Below, piece after piece: positions 60,084-64,000 of a stretch of 64,000 nucleotides of DNA. This DNA is from an uncultured Alphaproteobacteria bacterium. Lineage in GTDB: Bacteria > Pseudomonadota > Alphaproteobacteria > UBA8366 > GCA-2717185. The stretch spans positions 31,628 through 95,627 of the forward strand of contig CALSRA010000025.1 of NCBI GenBank assembly GCA_943788635.1, written 5' to 3'. Positions within the stretch are counted from its first letter, which is position 1, and each line of letters starts with the position of its first letter. A model generated the notes under the pieces. That model saw nothing but the letters and a program-made list of their open reading frames with translations, ran no database searches and was not told the origin of the DNA. The translations under genes and the position numbers were made by a program.

Positions 60084-62087
60084 CTAAAGCCGCTGTTTCG
60101 CAGCAGCTACAACTGCTTCTGCCGTTATACCGAAATGTTTGTAGAGATCGGAAGCCGGTGCCGATGCACCAAATACGGTCATGCCGATGAAGGCACCATT
60201 GTCACCAAAATAGCGTTCCCAGCCTTGCTGGACTGCCGCCTCGATCGCAATTCGCACACTATCATTGCGAAGCACGCTTTCGCGATATGCCGGGTCCTGC
60301 GCCTCGAACAATTCATGGCACGGCATGGATACCACTGCCGTGCCGATACCGTCGGCCTGCAGGGTGTCGCGCGCCGCCATGGCGATCTCGACTTCGGAAC
60401 CCGTCGCCAGCAAGGTTACCTGCCGATCACCCTCTGCTTCACGCATGACATAAGCGCCGCGTGCACATGGGTTGTCGTCGGAGTATTCCTGACGTTGGGT
60501 CGGAACCCCCTGGCGAGTCAGCGCCAGAACGGATGGTGTGCCCGTCGATTGCAGGGCGAGGGCCCAGCATTCCGCCGTTTCCACTGCGTCCGCCGGCCGG
60601 AACACATTCAGGTTCGGAATGGCGCGCAGGCTGGCAATCTGTTCCACCGGCTGATGCGTCGGGCCGTCTTCGCCAAGCCCGATGGAATCATGGGTCATGA
60701 CATAGATAACCCGTTGTTCCATCGAGGCAGCCAGCCGGATAGAGGGCCGGCAGTAGTCGGTGAAAATCAGGAACGTGCCGCCATAGGGAACCAGCCCGCG
60801 ATGCAGGGCGATCCCGTTCATCATGGCCGCCATCGCGTGCTCGCGAACACCATAATAGATATATGAGCCGGCATAGTCGCCTGCGGCGACGCCTTCCATG
60901 CCCTTGGCCAATGTCAGGTTAGAGCCGGTCAAATCGGCCGAACCACCTGCAAGGTTTGGTATAGCCGCCGCGAGAACGTCGAGCGTCTTCTGCGAGGCCT
61001 GCCGGGTCGCCAATTTGGGCGCATCCGTGATCAATCCCTTGCGAAATGCGTTCAGGGAATCCATCCAGTTGTCTGGAAGGTTACCCGAAATCGCGCTTTC
61101 GAATTCTGCTTTTCCTGCCGCAGGGAGACTGTCACGACGGCTCTGCCACGCCGTGTTTTCGCTGGCGCCTCGTGCCCCGGCATCACGCCAGGCAGAAAGT
61201 ATATCCTGTGGAATATCAAATGGTTCGTGCGTCCAGCCGAGTTGTTTGCGGGTTGCGGCAACTTCGTCTGTTCCAAGTGCGGCACCGTGGGTCCCCGCGG
61301 TGCCCTGCTTGTTCGGGGAGCCATAGCCGATGATCGTACGGCAGGCGATCAGGGTCGGACGGTCATTCCCCTTGGCCTTTTCGATTGCACCCGCGATGGC
61401 TTCGTGATCATGGCCGTCGATACTGTCGGTTGCCCAGCCATATGCCTGGAAACGGGCAATCTGGTCGTCCTGAACCGTCAGGTCCGTTGCGCCGTCGATG
61501 GAGATTGAATTGTCATCGAACAGCACGATCAGCCGGTCCAGCTTGAGATTGCCGGCAATTGAGGCGGCTTCATGGCTGATGCCTTCCATCAGGCAGCCAT
61601 CGCCTGCGAACACATACGTGTAATGGTCGACAACGGTATCGCCGTGCCGGGCAGCCATCATGCGTTCGGCCAGTGCCATGCCGACAGCATTGGCGATGCC
61701 CTGACCCAATGGGCCGGTGGTGGTTTCGATACCGGCGGCATGGCCGTATTCCGGATGACCCGCCGTGCGGCTGCCCAACTGCCGGAACTTCCGAATCTGA
61801 TCAATGTCGATATCGGCATAGCCCGTCAGATAAAGCAGCGAATACAACAGCATTGAGCCGTGTCCGTTCGACAGCACAAAGCGGTCGCGGTCGGGCCAAT
61901 GCGGATCGGTGGGATCATATTTGAGGAAACGGGTAAACAGGACAGTCGCGATATCCGCCATACCCATAGGCATGCCCGGATGGCCGCTGTTGGCGGCCTG
62001 AACCGCATCCATGGAAAGGACACGGATAGCGTCCGCCATTTGTTTCTGCGTGACGCCTGAATCCGTCACCGTTTCGGCAAGCGCCAT
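60084..62087 (-). CDS. tkt: Transketolase
   Basis: The 667-residue thiamine-diphosphate enzyme moves two-carbon units in the pentose phosphate (or Calvin) pathway. It shows [52 protein letters not shown], the metal-binding [38 protein letters not shown] and [37 protein letters not shown] in the second half. The start at 62087 gives MALAETVTD. First gene of a tkt-gap-hypothetical-fba-thiE group. Divergent from the zapA operon. Confidence 0.95.
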   Translation of the reverse strand: MALAETVTDSGVTQKQMADAIRVLSMDAVQAANSGHPGMPMGMADIATVLFTRFLKYDPTDPHWPDRDRFVLSNGHGSMLLYSLLYLTGYADIDIDQIRKFRQLGSRTAGHPEYGHAAGIETTTGPLGQGIANAVGMALAERMMAARHGDTVVDHYTYVFAGDGCLMEGISHEAASIAGNLKLDRLIVLFDDNSISIDGATDLTVQDDQIARFQAYGWATDSIDGHDHEAIAGAIEKAKGNDRPTLIACRTIIGYGSPNKQGTAGTHGAALGTDEVAATRKQLGWTHEPFDIPQDILSAWRDAGARGASENTAWQSRRDSLPAAGKAEFESAISGNLPDNWMDSLNAFRKGLITDAPKLATRQASQKTLDVLAAAIPNLAGGSADLTGSNLTLAKGMEGVAAGDYAGSYIYYGVREHAMAAMMNGIALHRGLVPYGGTFLIFTDYCRPSIRLAASMEQRVIYVMTHDSIGLGEDGPTHQPVEQIASLRAIPNLNVFRPADAVETAECWALALQSTGTPSVLALTRQGVPTQRQEYSDDNPCARGAYVMREAEGDRQVTLLATGSEVEIAMAARDTLQADGIGTAVVSMPCHELFEAQDPAYRESVLRNDSVRIAIEAAVQQGWERYFGDNGAFIGMTVFGASAPASDLYKHFGITAEAVVAAAKQRL

Positions 62088-62239
62088 GTATTTTGACCCT
62101 GACTTGGTGAATTCGAATTGTTTATGATCGCAGGCTTCCCACTGCAATCCGTCCGCAACATGGCTGCAGCGGGCAGGTGCGTCAACGGTGTTTTCGCAGT
62201 CACATTACGTGAGGTGAATATTTCCGGCCCAAGCGTTAG

Positions 62240-62268
62240 TTGACCATGTACCGGACGCCGCATATGGT
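62240..62268 (+). promoter_or_regulatory. Sigma-70 promoter of the zapA operon
   Basis: TTGACC (62240-62245), a 17-base spacer and TATGGT (62263-62268) fit a housekeeping promoter. The predicted start lies near 62275, about 60 bases before the first gene. Confidence 0.55.
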
Positions 62269-62334
62269 CTTTAATGCATCCTTGCTGATCTATCCGGATA
62301 CAACGAGCCTTTCTTTACAGGTTACCTTACTTAA

Positions 62335-62547
62335 ATGAATTCGCGTATTGAAATTGCTCACAAACGACTTGAATCTGCCCTTGCGCGAATTGATGCCGCG
62401 TTATCACGGGGTACGACTTCCGGACGCCCGGCTGAGGACGCCGCGCAACTCGCAGCACAGAACGTCGAGCTCCGTGAAAAAAATGCCGAAATCGGCGAGC
62501 GGCTTGATGGCGCGATCAGTCGTTTGCAATCGATTCTAGATCAATAG
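62335..62547 (+). CDS. Small coiled-coil protein upstream of zapA
   Basis: The 70-residue protein is almost entirely helical with heptad-like spacing (IEIAHKRLESALARIDAALSRG; AAQLAAQNVELREKNAEIGERLDGAISRLQSIL). It resembles DUF4164 or ZapB-like coiled coils that often precede zapA in alphaproteobacteria. No ATP or metal motif is visible. It is co-transcribed with zapA, ten bases downstream, so a role in the division ring is plausible but inferred. Confidence 0.8.
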   Translation: MNSRIEIAHKRLESALARIDAALSRGTTSGRPAEDAAQLAAQNVELREKNAEIGERLDGAISRLQSILDQ

Positions 62548-62557
62548 GCACGAACCG

Positions 62558-62911
62558 ATGCCCCATTTGAATGTCACGATTAATGGCCGGAACTATGCCG
62601 TTGCATGCGAGGACGGGCAGCAGGAGCATCTGGGCCGGTTGGCGGAATACGTCAAGGCCCGCGTTGACGAACTTGTCGATTCTGTTGGACAAATCGGTGA
62701 CGCCCGGCTCTTGCTGATGGCAAGCCTGCTGGTTTCCGACGAATTGTCAGACGCGTATGCGGACCTGGATGCAGCACGTGCGTCGCTTGAAGAAGCGGCC
62801 GCAAGTACGCCCGAAAACCTGCCGGCGGCGGAAGCCGACCAGTCCGTGGCACTGCTTGAAAGTCTTGCCGATCGTATGGAAGCTATTGCGGTGCGACTGG
62901 AAGAGACCTAG
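62558..62911 (+). CDS. zapA: Cell division protein ZapA
   Basis: The 117-residue protein matches ZapA, which cross-links FtsZ filaments. It opens MPHLNVTINGRNYAVACEDGQQEHLGRLAEYVKARVDELVDSVGQIGDARLLLMASLLVSDELSDAYADLDAAR, the conserved dimerisation head, and then a coiled coil to the end (SVALLESLADRMEAIAVRLEET). The order coiled-coil gene-zapA-6S RNA-fau is conserved in many proteobacteria. Confidence 0.93.
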   Translation: MPHLNVTINGRNYAVACEDGQQEHLGRLAEYVKARVDELVDSVGQIGDARLLLMASLLVSDELSDAYADLDAARASLEEAAASTPENLPAAEADQSVALLESLADRMEAIAVRLEET

Positions 62912-62913
62912 GT

Positions 62914-63030
62914 ATGTGGTGGGCGGTTGCTGCACGGCACGTGAGGTCACCATTTCCCAGGGGCGATAATTTCTCAAAGGGAACTGTCTCTGGCGAGATC
63001 TTGGTCTTGTTACGCGGTGCCCACCTAGTA
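62914..63030 (+). ncRNA. ssrS: 6S RNA (SsrS)
   Basis: The gap between zapA and fau, the usual 6S location, carries a long rod-like RNA. GGTGGGC (62918-62924) pairs with GCCCACC (63019-63025) as the closing stem, with an internal bulge region and a large central bubble (AATTTCTCAAAGGGAACTG) expected of an RNA-polymerase mimic. About 110-117 nt, shorter than E. coli but in range for alphaproteobacteria. Ends are approximate. Confidence 0.8.
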
Positions 63031-63091
63031 CTCTAGGTCCTTGAGGAATTGATTGGATCCACGACCGACGTGGCGCCGCCTACTTAATTCT

Positions 63092-63120
63092 GGAGCGTGG
63101 TTTCGCTCCGTTCTTTTTTT
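63092..63120 (+). terminator. Terminator between 6S RNA and fau
   Basis: GGAGCG (63092-63097) pairs with CGCTCC (63104-63109) around TGGTTT, followed by GTTC and seven T. It lies only eight bases before the fau start, so fau would need read-through or a start site within it. Confidence 0.75.
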
Positions 63121-63127
63121 ACGGGTC

Positions 63128-63731
63128 ATGATTTCGCTTTCCGAGCAGAAGACGCGATTGCGCGGCGTCGCACACAAACGCCGCGATACCGTCGCCATGG
63201 GCAATGATATTGGCGACAGGTTGCGCGATAATTTCGCTGCGATCGGTATTCCGGCGGGCGCCACGACCGTTTCCGGATACTGGCCTATCGGGGCGGAAGC
63301 CAACGTGATGCCGTTATTGCTCGATCTTGGCCGACAGGGAATGGATATGGCCTTGCCGGTCGTAACAGGGCGTGGAAACCCCCTGACATTCCGGCAATGG
63401 CGGACGACCGATACGATGTCGGTCGGTCCGTTCGGGATTCGCGAGCCGAAATCCGATGCGCGTGCCGTTATCCCGGACCTGCTGCTGGTACCGTTACTGG
63501 CTTTTGACCTTACTGGTCAGCGGCTTGGCTATGGCGGCGGATTTCTACGACCGCACAATGACCGGCATGCGATCCCGTCAGGATATCCTTGCCGTCGGCG
63601 TCGCTTATGCGGCGCAGGAATGTGAGGCTGTCCCTTGCGGTGAAACGGACGCGGTCCTTGACTGGATTGTCACTGAAACAGAGGCCATTCGCGTCGTGAA
63701 GTCGACGTCGCATCGGCAGGAGCCAAAATGA
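63128..63731 (+). pseudogene. fau: 5-formyltetrahydrofolate cyclo-ligase with a +1 frameshift
   Basis: The first frame encodes MISLSEQKTRLRGVAHKRRD, PAGATTVSGYWPIGAEANVMPLLLDL, LTFRQWRTTD and VPLLAFDLTGQRLGYGGGF, the folate cyclo-ligase signature. The next expected residues, YDRTM...ILAVGVAYAAQECEAVPCGETDAVLDWIVTET, are in the +1 frame after one extra T at 63542-63544 (ATTTCTACG for ATTCTACG). Repaired, the protein is about 200 residues, normal for Fau. Its location after 6S RNA is conserved. The 3' end overlaps the next gene by four bases (ATGA). This may be a real lesion or a sequencing error; the conservation of both halves favours error. Confidence 0.8.
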
Positions 63732-64000
63732 GAATAATGTTTTGCGGCGATATCGTTGGCCGATCCGGACGCGAAGCCATTCTGGCCCATGTGCCCGCGT
63801 TACGAGAGGAATTGAAACTCGATTTCGTCATCGTCAACGGCGAAAACGCGGCGCACGGATTCGGCATTACCGGAAAGATCTGCGAGGAACTGTTCGGTGC
63901 CGGCGTCGACGTCATTACGGGCGGCAACCACAGTTGGGACAAGTCCGAAATCATTCCGCTCATGAATCAGGATACCCGGTTGCTGCGCCCGGCCAACCTG
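63728..64000 (+). CDS. ymdB: YmdB-family metallophosphoesterase, 3' end beyond the window
   Basis: The last 91 codons of the window encode MRIMFCGDIVGRSGREAILAH, LKLDFVIVNGENAAHGFGITGKICEELFGAGVDVITGGNHSWDKSEI, the GDIVG/GEN/GNH metal-binding pattern of the TIGR00282/YmdB calcineurin-like family, which in Bacillus acts on cyclic nucleotides. The start overlaps the fau stop (ATGA). The C-terminal two thirds lie beyond the edge. Confidence 0.85.
   Translation, partial: MRIMFCGDIVGRSGREAILAHVPALREELKLDFVIVNGENAAHGFGITGKICEELFGAGVDVITGGNHSWDKSEIIPLMNQDTRLLRPANL

Noticed and set aside
1..64000. tRNA genes, CRISPR arrays and TPP/SAM/cobalamin riboswitches
   Set aside because: Looked for cloverleaf T-arm motifs, regular repeat-spacer patterns and known riboswitch cores on both strands; none was seen.

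Overview
The window reads as chromosomal DNA of an alphaproteobacterium, most likely a marine or soil Rhodospirillales-type organism. Supporting this are the GC-rich coding style, the CtrA-degradation protein RcdA, the DUF1013 cell-cycle regulator TrcR, DUF465 proteins, the coiled-coil gene-zapA-6S RNA-fau order, class I-type fructose-bisphosphate aldolase beside gapA and tkt, and propionyl-CoA and hydroxybutyrate metabolism. Genes are dense on both strands. I see no tRNA, rRNA, CRISPR array or complete prophage.

Layout. 0-10 kb: an MFS transporter cut by the left edge, a BKACE enzyme, a GST, a split divergent biotin locus (bioB-bioA left, bioF-bioD right), DUF427, DUF547, a glyoxalase II-like hydrolase and an Ldh_2-type dehydrogenase. 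10-14.3 kb: a compact locus with an NTP_transf_5 protein, a 69-residue Tat-signal peptide with a Thr/Pro-rich tail, and a 734-residue fusion of a GT60-type GlcNAc transferase, a PqqD-like domain and an HPr-kinase-like domain. This is the most novel-looking system here. It looks like a ribosomal peptide glycosylation and/or phosphorylation pathway, preceded by two direct repeats and a sigma-54-like element. 14.3-27 kb: UspA, an alanine symporter, a MerR-ATPase fusion divergent from a three-gene nitrile hydratase operon, pyrC, an AMDase-like racemase-family protein, two membrane proteins, HyuA and an enolase-superfamily enzyme.

27.1-30.8 kb is a decayed accessory patch. It holds an intact IS5-family element (18-bp inverted repeats, TTA target duplication), a frameshifted GNAT gene, and a small expanded family of two-helix membrane proteins (two full copies and one remnant), with more frameshifted fragments between them. 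31-47 kb carries a lipoprotein, a PAS histidine kinase, a sulfurtransferase, an orphan terminase-small-subunit-like protein with a clear sigma-70 promoter, purEK, a degenerate GGDEF protein, phosphofructokinase, ubiX, a nitroreductase, acyl-CoA enzymes, prpE and trcR.

47-64 kb carries a quinone oxidoreductase, bdhA, a striking pair of candidate small RNAs sharing 13 nt of perfect complementarity, a thioesterase, hsp20 with a ROSE-like leader, rcdA, rpmE, an ExbB/MotB-like/OmpA trio, suhB, efp, thiE-fba-gap-tkt, zapA, 6S RNA, a frameshifted fau and the start of a ymdB-like gene. Single-base frameshifts (GNAT, the 29.2 kb gene, the 29.76 kb fragment, fau) may be real lesions or assembly errors; reads should decide.
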